From Arion vulgaris (lineage: Eukaryota > Mollusca > Gastropoda > Stylommatophora > Arionidae), in contig CM036758.1 of assembly GCA_020796225.1 (NCBI GenBank), forward strand, positions 31,031,647 through 31,095,646: DNA of 64,000 bases, in the 5' to 3' direction. Below are positions 19,756 to 29,554 of the stretch, one piece after another. Position 1 is the first letter of the stretch. Each line of letters begins with the position of its first letter. The notes beneath the pieces are model-generated. The model was given only the letters and a program-made list of their open reading frames with translations, had not been told where the DNA came from and did no database searches. The position numbers and the translations under genes are program-made.

Positions 19756-20041
19756 AACGAATGTCACAGAACACCACATATAGACTTTGACAAAAATATT
19801 ACAACGGTTAAACATGAATGAAAATATGTGACTAAAACGAATAACGAAATAAATACAGAAAACTAGAAGCGGAAAGAGAAGAGAAACAATAAAAAATCAA
19901 GTAAGACTCATATACATTTAACATATACACATATACAATATAGAGCATGAGAAGAGAAAGTACTAAGAAGCATAGGAATGTAGAGCGTTGAGTCCATGAG
20001 GTCGCAAGGTACCATATAAAGAAATAAAGCGATTCTCCAGA

Positions 20042-20505
20042 GCAAATCGACTCCATATGTACACATGGTTGATATCTGGAAGTATGCGTGTGGAATGGGT
20101 GGACAGTATTCGAGATCACATCTCAAGAAAATGACTTGGCTGTACACGCCTGGACATGCCGGAGTGGTGCATGGTAACAAACGTGTTGACTTTCTTGCAA
20201 ACAATGCCCCTACTCAAACGGGCAGAAGTATGGACAGAGCCGATATCATCAATGCGGTACGCTCTCAATTATGTGACATGAGCAAGTCTCAGACACTGGA
20301 ACGAGTTCGTGAATTAGGCGTTAAGTTTGGACATGCCAGACAGTGTCGTCTTCGTGGTAGAGAGAGAAGATATAGTAATCAACTTCTCATGGGTACGGTG
20401 AGCAAATGGACTTTGGGATGGCTGCTGCAGCGGAGGACAGAGCATGCATGGGAATGCCTAATGTGCCGTGACGTCGATCGCATAACATAACATAACATAA
20501 CACAT
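20042..20505 (+). pseudogene. L-CATAA LINE: RNase H C-part and 3' tail
   Basis: An uninterrupted frame of about 140 codons reads MTWLYTPGHAGVVHGNKRVD then FLANNA (RNase H C-terminal motif with its last Asp), RSQLCDMSKSQTLERVRELG, and ends KWTLGWLLQRRTEHAWECLM before the tail (CATAA)n at 20480-20503. Only the 3' end of the element is present. The matching 3' end occurs on the minus strand at 52653-52920, where a 40-bp satellite starts at its tail. Confidence 0.85.
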
Positions 20506-20765
20506 AGTTGAATTTCCAATCTTGAATTTTGTATACATGTAGCCACAGCGTCGATTGTGTCCTGTTCTGAGTATCACAATTTGTCATAATCTGTTCATAT
20601 TTTGGTAGTCGTTCTGTGTTAGTATTTGTGACTTTCTGATTGATTTAATCATCCTTTTCTTTTGGTGGTGGATAACTGGTATATCGGGCTGCTCTCTTGC
20701 AGAACCTTCCTTGTCCAGACAGGGATATAAATAACAATAATAGTAAATTATTAGAGGGCTACTTC

Positions 20766-21110
20766 ATCTTCTTCTTCTCTTCTACCAGTTACTTCTTTAT
20801 AGAAGTGTTGAGGGAGGGGGAAATGTAATGATCTTGTGTGTGCTTGTTATAATGCACTTTGTAAGCCGTTACTCATTTTCTTAAGGTTGTTCTTGATGCC
20901 GTTGCTCCATCTTTTGCGGGGTCTTCCTCTTGCTCTGTACTCGTTATACTTTTTCAGTGTGGCTCTACGTGATAGTCGATACCTGGGCATTCTTATCAGG
21001 TGTCCAAACCATTTAATCTGTTGTTCTTTTATGAATTACATGACTGGTTTTACATCCAGTCTTCTTCTGATTTCTTCATTTCATAGTAATCGAAGTGAGC
21101 TCATCACAAT
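20766..21110 (-). pseudogene. LINE C-terminal relic, minus strand
   Basis: Minus strand: EIRRRLDVKPVM, then EQQIKWFGHLIRMPRYRLSR, RARGRPRKRWSNGIKNNLKK, and an end with a (GAA)-rich tail near 20775. The QQI.WFGH..R..........RGRPR.RW pattern is the C-terminal end of many non-LTR elements. Confidence 0.82.
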
Positions 21111-21700
21111 CCAAGAGTACCGGGTCAAAATACCGCGACGAACGATTTGGAAGCAAATTTGTTCCTGTGGACTTTTACAAATACTAAAAATAGACCTCGC
21201 CGTTCAGAAAGGAATGTCAAACTACTGAACGTATAAGTGGTAACTAGATAATCAACAATTCTTTTACTGTGGTTAATGGCGAGGTCATGTAAAGGATATA
21301 CCACGATTTTCATTCATACAAATATTCTTTGAATGTTATTGATTCGTTAACTGCTGTCACGTCGCCCCTCAGTTTTGCTTTTATCAATAGGGTTAAAAAG
21401 TGTGATTAAAATAGATCTACAAAACGCAGTGTATATACCAGTTTGCTGTCATTATGCTCAGTGAAAGATACGAACAAAACTATTGATGGGAAAATATGAC
21501 ACATTTGAATAACAACTATCCTTCAACTTAGAGCTTGAAAAGCGGGGAATCAAAATAAGGGATAAAGGTCACTAGCAGGTCATAATTTAACTTTGACGAG
21601 TTAAAAATTAACATTAATTGTGCCTCTGAAGTCAGCGAGATATATATAGACTGTATATGTTATGTCTGCCGTGTAGGAAGTATACATTTCTTCGCTTCTG
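21111..21700. other. Spacer, no gene recognised
   Basis: About 600 bp of AT-rich sequence with short open frames only. No match to the other repeat families of the window was found. Confidence 0.45.
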
Positions 21701-21704
21701 TTTA

Positions 21705-21800
21705 TCTTTTGCTTGATAAAGGCCTTTTGGTCGAAACGTTGCTGTATATTGTTATTGTACTCTGTAAAACTACAGTACTTTGTTTTGATGTGTCTCGCAC
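21705..21800 (+). other. Dispersed repeat with hammerhead-like hairpin
   Basis: CTTGATAAAGGCCTTTTGGT followed by CGAAACGTTGCTG; GGCC-TTTT-GGTC can pair as a 4-bp stem ahead of GAAAC. The downstream TACAGTACTTTG words also recur in the copies near 19670 and 48590. Confidence 0.45.
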
Positions 21801-21879
21801 TTGCTACAAGTAGCACGTTAAAGACGATCAAAACTTGGCTAATGTTTCTTTATTTTATTTCAATTACCAACACACAAGC

Positions 21880-22013
21880 ACACATACATACACACGCAAA
21901 AATACGTACACACAAACAGACATATACAAGCACACACACACACACACAAGTACACAGTCACTTTTTTCTTCAGTCGCATCTTAATTCGAATTTCACAATT
22001 ATTTATGTAGTGA

Positions 22014-22088
<75 letters not shown>

Positions 22089-22095
22089 TTGTTGA
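21880..22095. repeat. (CA)n-rich stretch and (GATT)n microsatellite
   Basis: Imperfect CACACA/ACAT runs at 21880-21955, then about 17 copies of GATT at 22016-22087. The latter is the expanded tail of the SINE-C fragment that follows. Confidence 0.92.
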
Positions 22096-22185
22096 TTGGT
22101 CACTCAATTGTACTTGGTGAATAGCCATGTGTGCTCCAATATCTTTATTTTACACAGAAAAATCTCTATCGGAGACGGACGATAA
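22088..22185 (-). mobile_element. SINE-C 3' fragment, expanded tail
   Basis: TGGTGAATAGCCATGTGTGC and ATCGGAGACGGACGATAAAA match SINE-C. It has an internal deletion and is truncated where the RNase H relic begins. Confidence 0.7.
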
Positions 22186-22195
22186 AATTTCTGTA

Positions 22196-22560
22196 CTGGT
22201 CATGCGGGTGTTCGTGGCAATGAGAGAGCGGACAGGCTTGCATTGAAAGTATCGATTGCTGAGGAGTTTCATATGGATAAGGGAGATGTTCTCCTGTCTC
22301 TTTGCGACAGACTGTTGAATGAGGACACTAAAATTGACTTTGAATCAATCCATGGAATTAAGGATTTTGGAATGACATGTTGCGCAAGTAGAGCTGGATG
22401 CTTGTGGGGACAGAGAGAAGTGTATTTAACCATTGAGCCACATGAGCCATCAGTATGCATACTCTTCGACATCTGTTCGGGGAGACTTAGCACGTATGGG
22501 TCTGTCCGGAATGCTGTGACATCAGTTCGGTAACTAAGATCCAAGTCAGTAACCAAACAG
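22196..22560 (+). pseudogene. L-RH RNase H LINE relic
   Basis: Reads GHAGVRGNERADRLALKVSI then EEFHMDKGDVLLSLCDRLLN, FGMTCCASRAGCLWGQREVY and STYGSVRNAVTS. The first block is the RNase H C-terminal motif with catalytic Asp; the rest is the LINE C-terminus. It ends in a TAACTAAG/TAACC-type tail. Confidence 0.83.
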
Positions 22561-22568
22561 ATTGATTA

Positions 22569-22925
22569 ATCAACATCGAACTGGCGTGTTGGGCAAATGG
22601 ACGCTGCTGGATTTGTTGAGACGGAGATCGGAACACCCCTGGACATGTCCGGAGTGCTATGATGATAGTCCTCATATAACTGATAACATCGAACTGGCGT
22701 GTTGGGCAAATGGACGCTGCTGGATTTGTTGAGACGGAGATCGGAACACCCCTGGACATGTCCGGAGTGCTATGATGATAGTCCTCATATAACTGATAAC
22801 ATCGAACTGGCTAGTTGGACCGCTGGACGCTGTTGGATTCGTTGAGGCAGAGATCGGAGCACCCCTGGACATGTTCGGAGTGCTGATAGTCCTCATATAA
22901 CTGATTACTGATAACTGATAACTGA
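22569..22925. repeat. 114-bp tandem array of a LINE 3' end, three copies
   Basis: Units begin at about 22571, 22685 and 22799. Each encodes [20 protein letters not shown] then [15 protein letters not shown] on the plus strand, the C-terminal end of an RNase H LINE, and ends in an ACTGATAAC tail, expanded at 22897-22923. The inverse-oriented 113-bp array at 62805-63705 has the same unit. Confidence 0.93.
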
Positions 22926-22964
22926 AGTCATGATTTCATGTTGGTGATATGACTGAAACAAGTG

Positions 22965-23361
22965 CAAAGTTTGGATATTTAACAAGGCAGTGGGAAAACA
23001 CATATGTGCTTTTATATAAGTAAGGGTTACAGAGAAGTTCTCCGTATATCATGGACAGAGAAGAGAACAAATAGATCTATCCAGAAAGAACTCGAAATCA
23101 AAGAAAACTGGCTGATGCTACAAATAAGAATAAGAAAATTGAAATATTTTGGATATATAAAAAGACACGAAGGGTTGGAGAAGACCATCATGGAAGGAGG
23201 CATACTGGCAAAGAAAGAAAAGAAAAACCACGGAGAAGATGAATTCAGGATGTAACTGATGGTTTGAACATGACGGCTGCAGAGACTGGCCTATGAGAGA
23301 GAGAAATTCCGTAGGACTGTTGGGTGGGAAAGTTCTGTTCAGGACAAGCTATTTGATGATG
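22965..23361 (+). pseudogene. L-GAT LINE 3' relic
   Basis: Reads ENWLMLQIRIRKLKYFGYIK then RHEGLEKTIMEGGILAKKEK; upstream frames give FNKAVGKHICAF. It ends AGCTATTTGATGATGATATG. Same family as 6950 and 39517. Confidence 0.83.
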
Positions 23362-23560
23362 ATATGACTGATGAACTAACATCACTTCTCTCCTGTCAGC
23401 AATTACCTTGCAGAAAACCAAACAAGTCATGATAAAATGACTAATGATATCGTATACAAGTAACTTGAAGTCATAAGAAAAAAAAAGTACATGCAACCAA
23501 AAATATAAATATTGTTTTCTTATTTCAAGACCGCACAAAATTATTGTTTTCAAATAACAC

Positions 23561-23725
23561 TTAGTTTTGATTTTTTGTTTCACTGTCTAAGAGAGTTCCA
23601 TTAGACGCGTCAGAGTGATGGCCCTTGAGAACATATAACAAGAGCAGGAGATAGCATATCCCAGAAAACACTGCAAACGAAACAGCGCATTGACGTAGCC
23701 TGAGCATTCGCGTAAACTTTGCCAT
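23561..23725 (-). CDS. Possible first coding exon: signal-anchor peptide
   Basis: Directly after an acceptor-like TATATTTTTCTCCAG on the minus strand, an ATG opens a 54-codon frame: a basic start MAKFTRMLRLRQ, a hydrophobic stretch of about 19 residues (residues 13-33) and KGHHSDASNGTLL with an N-glycosylation sequon. This is the layout of a type II membrane protein, such as a Golgi enzyme or a DUF229-type protein. The frame would continue by splicing into lower coordinates, but no partner exon was recognised, and the donor is uncertain. It could be a chance ORF. Confidence 0.3.
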   Translation of the reverse strand: MAKFTRMLRLRQCAVSFAVFSGICYLLLLLYVLKGHHSDASNGTLLDSETKNQN

Positions 23726-23829
23726 CTGGAGAAAAATATAATAAAGTTAGTCAAGGAAACACAATTGTGGTAAACACGATAAAGTGCTCACAAAAATATG
23801 TCGATATTTTATTTGTGAATTCTGTTTCA

Positions 23830-24245
23830 GTTTTGAATATCTTTATTGCACTCCGGACAAATCTATAGGATCTCCGATCTTCTTCACAATATCTCCAACA
23901 GCGTCGAGTGACTTACTGTACTGCTTCGATGTTGACTGATGACATGGCCGTGCCGTGCTATGATACAGAGAGGTGGCCGCGTCAGGCGGTACCGTAAGGG
24001 GGGCGCCATAAGCAGCAAAATCACAATTACAATGGAAGGTTATTTGAAGGAAAAACAATTTAAGTGGCGGCATTTCGAAGACTTGCATCCTACTGAGAAA
24101 ATATACCTCACGGTCCTGACTGATGAGCCTACTCATATACCTGTTGCACTGTTCTTTTCTGGTCACTTCAATCTTCAATCCCAGCTCTTGCAATCTAGTA
24201 GTTGTTAGTGTGCATTGATTTAGATAAAAGTTCTCTAAGCGCACA
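23830..24245 (-). pseudogene. RNase H LINE C-terminal relic
   Basis: The minus strand reads LQELGLKIEVTRKEQCNRYM then SRLISQDREVYFLS, matching the LREMGV.IG.ARKE...Y...LINQ segment of the L-RH LINEs. It ends with DAVGDIVKKIGDP, the shifted equivalent of TLLDILRR. An insertion separates the two parts. Confidence 0.65.
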
Positions 24246-24307
24246 CACTCTATGATGGCTTCAAAAATAATACAATAATCTTCTAAAAGTCTTTAAAAAA
24301 TAGTCTA

Positions 24308-24540
24308 ATTATTAAGGATTCACTTTATTGCACCGGGTTTCCATATATGACTCCGTCCCTCTCGACAGAAATGATAGGCCATCTGCCGAGAGTGTTACAC
24401 AGAGCATGAACTCTGTTACTCTTGAAGCAATCTTAGAACTCTCCGGAAATAAAATTGCACTTGTAAATTGAACAGACGATTGGGATTTGAATCTACAATC
24501 TTCAGAACGCAAGGCAAATGTCTTAACCACTGAGGGGCAG
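24308..24540 (-). mobile_element. SINE-B copy
   Basis: Plus strand starts AAGGATTCACTTTATTGCAC and ends CTTAACCACTGAGGGGCAGA, the reverse-complemented tRNA head. The B-box is degenerate (GGGATTTGAATC on plus). Confidence 0.82.
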
Positions 24541-24680
24541 AGTGAAGAATGTTTTTAAGCAGCAAGCCACGGAAGCCATCAAGTATGCATGCTCTTTGAT
24601 AAATGTTTGGGGAGATTGAGCGCCTATGGATCTTCCCGGAACACAATGACGTCGGTTAATTAACTAATAACCAATAACCG
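24541..24680 (+). pseudogene. L-RH LINE 3' fragment
   Basis: Contains GGGGAGATTGAGCGCCTATG, homologous to the LSTYGS region of 22196-22560, and ends in a TAACTAATAACCAATAACC tail. Confidence 0.65.
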
Positions 24681-24837
24681 TAACCACTTCCTCACACAGG
24701 CCCCCTTCCCCCTCATCCCCAATCTTTAAGAAGTGGCAGAGCTAAATTTAAAACGGAACATTCTAGAATGGACAAAACTAGTACACATAAAAAGGAAAAC
24801 TTCTAGAAGTCGTATGCAGATTTACAAGGTACAAAAT

Positions 24838-24970
24838 ACTTCTTCTTCTTCTTTGAACGGGCCTTATCAACCGCTTGTTAAACCACTCTTTGTGATTTGT
24901 ATGGGATCTGAGTCTAAGAGCGAATGTACGTTGTGACATTTATGCGGTTACAAGTGGCCAGTACATTCGA
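24838..24970 (-). mobile_element. SINE-E, left part, interrupted by SINE-B
   Basis: Starts CTTCTTCTTCTTTGAACGG (the minus-strand GAA tail). It continues at 25226-25365, where CTCTTACGACATGCCTTGTA marks the conserved box. Confidence 0.85.
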
Positions 24971-25225
24971 TGGGGGTCTCTGTGGCTAAGTAGTTAAGCC
25001 CTTTGCCTTGCGAGTCGAACGTCGTGGGTTCGAATCCGAACCGTGGCCTTCTGTTCACGAGTGCAGTTTTTTCCAGAGACCTATAGGATTGTTGCTGGAG
25101 GTACGGAGTTCGTGCTTTGTGCAATACTCTCGGCAGGTGGCGTGCCATTTCTGCGGAGAGGACCGAGCCATATGGGGTAAAACCCGGTGCAATGAAGTCA
25201 ATCCTTCGTCTTTAAAACCCTTTAA
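24971..25225 (+). mobile_element. SINE-B, full length, inserted in SINE-E with TSD
   Basis: Best SINE-B copy: head GGGGGTCTCTGTGGCTAAGT with A-box, B-box GTGGGTTCGAATCC, body CTCGGCAGGTGGCGTGCCAT, end TGCAATGAAGTCAATCCTTC plus an A/T-rich tail. Flanks ACATTCGA at 24963-24970 and 25226-25233 are identical 8-bp direct repeats. Confidence 0.92.
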
Positions 25226-25365
25226 ACATTCGACTTCTACTACGCTGTTTATTTACTAGAGTAGCTTCCCTATGCCTCTACCTTAGTCGCCTCTTACGAC
25301 ATGCCTTGTAGGTAGCAGTGATACTATTTTTTGCTCCTTTTGTGAGCCCCGGTTAACACGAATCT
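25226..25365 (-). mobile_element. SINE-E, right part, after the SINE-B insertion
   Basis: Completes the element begun at 24838: GTTTATTTACTAGAGTAGCT, then AGTCGCCTCTTACGACATGC and the GAGCCCCGG 5' end. Confidence 0.85.
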
Positions 25366-25604
25366 AGTCCAGAATAAAAATAATAGTCATGAACAGATAA
25401 CTCTAGATGTACCATATTTAATTAAGAGTTACTTCCATTCACGATGTGTTGCTACCAAAGAACACACAAACCGGCCGGGTTTGTTTTGTTTTATTGTGTT
25501 GAACGGTATTGAGAGAAATAACACAACATGAACGCTGTAACTTGATACGTGGTAGAAGTAGTTGTACACAAGAAAAGACAAGAGTATGTTCGTTCTTTTG
25601 TCTT
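25366..25604. other. Spacer, nothing recognised
   Basis: No tRNA-like head, array or LINE motif is visible. Confidence 0.4.
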
Positions 25605-26186
25605 TTCTCCAATCCTGTTTTGCCTCAAAGTGTCACGATAAGAAGTGATTTCTAGAACGAGCCCTACATAAATAGTGTCTTTCGTCGTCTCTGTTATCTC
25701 TGAGGTCCACATTTTGCGGTCCGGCATTTTGCTTTGTATCCATTGTTTCGGAGTAACATTGCTGTCTGTCGGTAATCTGCTTATATGGCCGAATCATTTA
25801 ATTTGTTATTTCTTGATGAAGATCAGTACTGTTGTTGTATCAACTTTATTTCTGATATCTTCATTTCTAAACTGGTCTCTTCTTGTTACACCCAGAATTC
25901 TGCGTAGACACTTCATCTCTGTCATGACTAGTTTTCTCTATTATTTAATGTCAGCGTCTAGGTTTGGCACTGATAGCATAATGTGGGGAGAAAAATTGTG
26001 TTGAACATTGCTCTTTTGTGTTCATGGTGACATGTTTGCATTTTAAAATTGGCGCCATTCATTTGATTTGCTTTGTTGCATCTGTGTTGAATTTCGTTAG
26101 TTATTCTTCCTTTTGCTGAAAAAATGATCCCCATGTGTGTGAAGTCTTTGACTTGTTTTAATGAGCAATTGTCGATGGAGATATAT
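25605..26186 (-). pseudogene. RTE-like LINE, thumb and C-terminus, minus strand
   Basis: The minus strand, in order: KYISIDNCSLKQVKDFTHMG, IIFSAKGRITNEIQHRCNKA, FKMQTCHHEHKRAMFNTIFL, PTLCYQCQTWTL, then (shifted) LGVTRRDQFRNEDIRNKVDT, then KMPDRKMWTSEITETTKDTI. It is the parent sequence of the arrays at 15556 and 26390. Relatives lie at 28045-28440 and, split by a transposon, 44730-46335. Confidence 0.85.
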
Positions 26187-26389
26187 TTTTTTTTTCCGAT
26201 CCAGAAGCACTTGAGCTGAAAGCTCTTCGGCTCGGTGTCATGGACATCGTAACCCTTCGGCTCGGTGCCACGAACACCGTAAATCTGGGGAACCTGTAGC
26301 TTTTCTGCCAGTCCGCGGAGTTGTACCCGCACTTACAGAGGACTAGTCACCCGTAGTCAACGCGCTACGAACACGCTGGGCACGCGGGC
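26187..26389 (-). mobile_element. SINE-D insertion in a LINE
   Basis: T-run at 26187-26196, head at the right (minus strand GCGTGTTCGTAGCGCGTTGA). Flanks ATGGAGATATA and ATGGATATA are a near-duplicate. It splits the LINE from its 50-bp array. Confidence 0.9.
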
Positions 26390-26690
26390 ATGGATATATT
26401 GATAGTATTTTCATCTCTTACAGAGTACGTAGATTGTCGATGGATATATTGATAGTATTTTCATCTCTTACAGAGTACGTAGATTGTCGATGGAGATATT
26501 GATAGTGTTTTCATCTCTTACAGAGTACGTAGATTGTCGATGAAGATATTGATAGTGTTTTCATCTCTTACAGAGTACGTAGATTGTCGATGGAGATATT
26601 GATAGTGTTTTCATCTCTTACAGAGTACGTAGATTGTCGATGAAGATATTGATAGTGTTTTCATCTCTTACAGAGTACGTAGATTGTCAA
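26390..26690. repeat. 50-bp tandem array, six copies, LINE derived
   Basis: Unit GTCGATGGAGATATTGATAG with ...TTTTCATCTCTTACAGAGTA CGTAGATT; period 50 (26436, 26486, 26536, 26586, 26636). On the minus strand the unit contains SIDNLR, matching SIDNCSLKQ of the LINE on the other side of the SINE-D. Confidence 0.93.
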
Positions 26691-26692
26691 GC

Positions 26693-26965
26693 AAATCTTC
26701 TTATTCGTCAGGCTCCATATCAACCACTTGTTAACCACTATGTGTGATTTGTAAGTCATCTGAGCCTAAGAGCGATTGTACCTTGTGTCAGTTATGCGCC
26801 TGCAAGTATGCCAGCACATCCGATTTCTCCGACGCTTTTTATTCACCAGGGTAGCTTCCCTAGGTCCTACATCAATCGCCTCTTACCCCATGCCTTGTAG
26901 ATTGCAGTAGTACTATTCTTTGCTTCCTTGCAGGCGGAAATCACCACACGCGCGGAAATCAGGTC
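26693..26965 (-). mobile_element. SINE-E copy
   Basis: Starts CAAATCTTCTTATTCGTCAG and contains CTTACCCCATGCCTTGTAGA and TTCTTTGCTTCCTTGCAGG. Confidence 0.85.
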
Positions 26966-27380
26966 TAAGAACAGAAAAGAGGACTGCGCATTTTTTCCGC
27001 TGTCCTAATAGCAAATGGCAACTCAGACTAGAAGAGGTGGTAAGGGGAGGAGGAGGTGAGATTAAGACGAACACATTTTAAATACAACACAACACGGAAA
27101 ACAAATCTATATTATACCATAAATTAAATTTAACACTACGGAACATCAATATTATGAAGACTTTTCCTCAATGAATAACAATGAAATCACAGAATCGTAT
27201 AAAATTGCAATAAAACTTACAATATCCTATCAAACATGTGTTAGCCCACTACAAAGAGAATTTATGATTCTCTGAGCAAGTCTGTCTTTTACTACAGTAG
27301 GCTGTGATAAGAACTAACTAAATAATGTTCTAAATTATTGTTGTCAACGATATAAACCTACCTGTTAACGTTTCCCAATT
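26966..27380. other. Spacer with old dispersed repeat
   Basis: 27120-27240 matches 19380-19495 in scattered words. No gene recognised. Confidence 0.45.
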
Positions 27381-27384
27381 CTGG

Positions 27385-27795
27385 TGTCTATGTTTCAAAT
27401 TTCCATCCAGACGGACGTGTTTATGATAAGCTATATCTCTCAGCTTTACTATGAAATATAACTGGCAATATGAAAGTATGATACACAAACTTGGTTAGAA
27501 TTGAGTTTCTGCAACTTTCAAATCCTGATGTCTTTATTTTATATCTCATCAGAATGGGCGTGTTTATATGATAACTCTCAGCTTAACTTTACATTTGAAA
27601 TGTAACAGTAAAATGAAATTATGATACACAAGCTTGGTTAGAAATGAGTTTCTGTAACATCCAAATCTTGATTTCTATGTTTCAAATCTCATCCAGAAGG
27701 GAGTGTTTATGTGACCGCTCTCGACTTAACTACGAAATATACCGACAATATGAAAGTATGATACACACACTTGGTTAGAAATGAGTTTTTACAGG
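27385..27795. repeat. About 145-bp diverged tandem repeat, nearly three copies
   Basis: Three diverged units share TATGATACACAAACTTGGTT-like and AAATGAGTTTCTG blocks, then TCATCCAGAAGGGAGTGTTT-type blocks. Older and more diverged than the other arrays of the window. Confidence 0.8.
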
Positions 27796-28044
27796 TTTCC
27801 AGATCGGTGACGGCAATGTGCAATAAGAAAGTCTCCTACAGTGCTTGTTAAATCTGATTTACAATAATTTAACAACATTCACCGGCTACCGTACGAACAT
27901 TTTTTGGAGAAGTATATGACTTTGTCAACCTCTTCATTCACTAGACATTTGGTTCTCAACCTGTGGTAAGTGTACCCCTTGCGGTACGTGCTGTGCCATT
28001 TAGTTGTACACGAAAAATAATAATACTTTTTTCTTTTTATTTTT
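27796..28044. other. Spacer, nothing recognised
   Basis: AT-rich with a T-run just before the LINE relic. No features seen. Confidence 0.4.
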
Positions 28045-28440
28045 TTTTCAGATCCTGTTTTGCATCACTGCGTAAGGATAAGAGATTTCTAGAACGGACT
28101 TCTGAGTGTGCTTCATAAGCTATGGGTTTTTTGGACGCCTGTTTTATCTCAATGTCCACCTATTGAGTAGACAGCATTTTCTTTGCATCCACTGTTATGG
28201 AGTAACATTGATCTTTGAGGTACACTGTCTGTTGGTAATCTGCTTATGTCGCTGTACCATTTAATTTTTTGTTTCTTGATGAAGCTCATTACTGATGTTG
28301 CATCGACTATTTTCCTGATGTCTTCATTTTAAAACCGGCCTCTTCTTGTTACTCCCAGCTTTCTGCGTAGGCACTTCATCTCTGTCATGACTAATTTTCT
28401 TCAATCGCTTGATGTCAGGGCCCAGGTTTGTCAGGGCATC
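28045..28440 (-). pseudogene. RTE-like LINE C-terminal relic
   Basis: Colinear with 25605-25950 (ATCCTGTTTTGCATCACTGC, GATTTCTAGAACGGAC, ACTCCCAGCTTTCTGCGTAG). It carries the uninterrupted GATTTCTAGAAC site that is occupied by a transposon at 44788. Confidence 0.82.
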
Positions 28441-28676
28441 GGCTTTCCAACCTGCTCTTCTCGATTTTTAACTGCCAGGTGTTCTTTCACGTGCTAAACT
28501 TAAACACGGGACCTAAGTTTTTATCGCCCGTCTCCGATAGGACTAGAAACTCGATATCACCTACACTGAGATCAGGGATCTTCTTGAAAAATATCCCGAT
28601 GGCTTAATGAAGGAACGAAGCGAGTACCTTTGAAACGAGAGACGATTACCTAACATCTACGCTACAGAGATCCCCT
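28432..28676 (-). mobile_element. SINE-C copy, head adjoining a tandem array
   Basis: The body (CTGCTCTTCTCGATTTTTAA) runs to the tRNA head on the minus strand, plus-strand CTACGCTACAGAGATCCCC at the right. The head is repeated in the array that follows. Confidence 0.85.
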
Positions 28677-29004
28677 TGTTTGTTTGTTATATCGATTCAA
28701 GCCTCTTTTGGCCGAGGCGAGCCTAACATCTACGCTACAGAGATCCCTTGTTTGTTATGGGGATTCAAGCCTCTTTTGGCCAAGGCAGGCCTAACATCTA
28801 CGTTACAGAGATCCTTGTTTGTTTGTTATGGGATTCAAACCTCTTTTGGCCGAGGCAGGCCTAACATCTACGCTACAGAGATCCCTTGTTTGTTTGTTAT
28901 GGGGATTCAAGCCTCTTTTGGCCAAGGCAGGCCTAACATCTACGTTACAGAGATACCTTGTTTGTTTGTTATGGGGATTCAAGCCTCTTTTGGCCGAGGC
29001 AGGC
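28650..29004. repeat. About 70-bp tandem array, SINE-C head derived, five copies
   Basis: Units hold CCTAACATCTACGCTACAGA then GATCCC, and TTGTTTGTTATGGGGATTCA with GCCTCTTTTGGCCGAGGCAG. The minus strand of the first block is the SINE-C tRNA start and contains TAGCGTAGATG, a perfect A-box consensus match. Confidence 0.93.
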
Positions 29005-29197
29005 GCCTTTAACCTAAGAACGAGTTCTTTTTGGGGTTATATCAGAGTGTATTCCAACAAATATAAACAAAAAGGGGGAACTCCCTTGCGAGGGAAAAGG
29101 TTAAGCATGACAGCTATTTTTAATTAAGCAATAAGAATCATTTATAGAAAGGAAGAGAATAAGGTGCTCGAGTGGTTAAATGGGCCCAAATTAGGGA

Positions 29198-29404
29198 CCT
29201 TTTGCGATTTTTTCGATCCAAAGCACTTGAGCTTTCAGCTCTTCGGCTCGGTGCCATGGACATCGTAACCCTTCGGTTCGGTTTCACGAACACCGTAAAT
29301 CTGGAGAACCTGTGGCTTTTCTTCCAGCCCGCGAAATTAACCGCACTCACAGGAGGCTTGTCACCCGTCGTCCAACGCGCTACGAACACGCTGTGCAGGA
29401 GGGC
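29198..29404 (-). mobile_element. SINE-D insertion with 9-bp TSD
   Basis: Flanks AATTAGGGA at 29189-29197 and 29405-29413 are identical. T-rich left end, tRNA head at the right with plus-strand CCAACGCGCTACGAACACGC. Confidence 0.93.
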
Positions 29405-29417
29405 AATTAGGGATGTA

Positions 29418-29510
29418 AAGAATAGAACCACTGTTATCTACAACACATGTCGTAAGAGACGCCTATGGAGGTAGGACATGGGGCTAGCTACCCCACCTCG
29501 TAAAAAAACA
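29418..29510 (+). mobile_element. SINE-E fragment
   Basis: Contains ACACATGTCGTAAGAGACGC and GGTAGGACATGGGGCTAGCT, a degraded sense copy of the conserved box. Confidence 0.65.
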
Positions 29511-29554
29511 CTACATAGCTACGGTAACCGCAACTAGGAACATTCATAGCTCCC

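Noticed and set aside
24971..25060. Functional tRNA gene
   Set aside because: A- and B-boxes are present but the cloverleaf is poor and the head is followed by a shared SINE body; all six copies have it.
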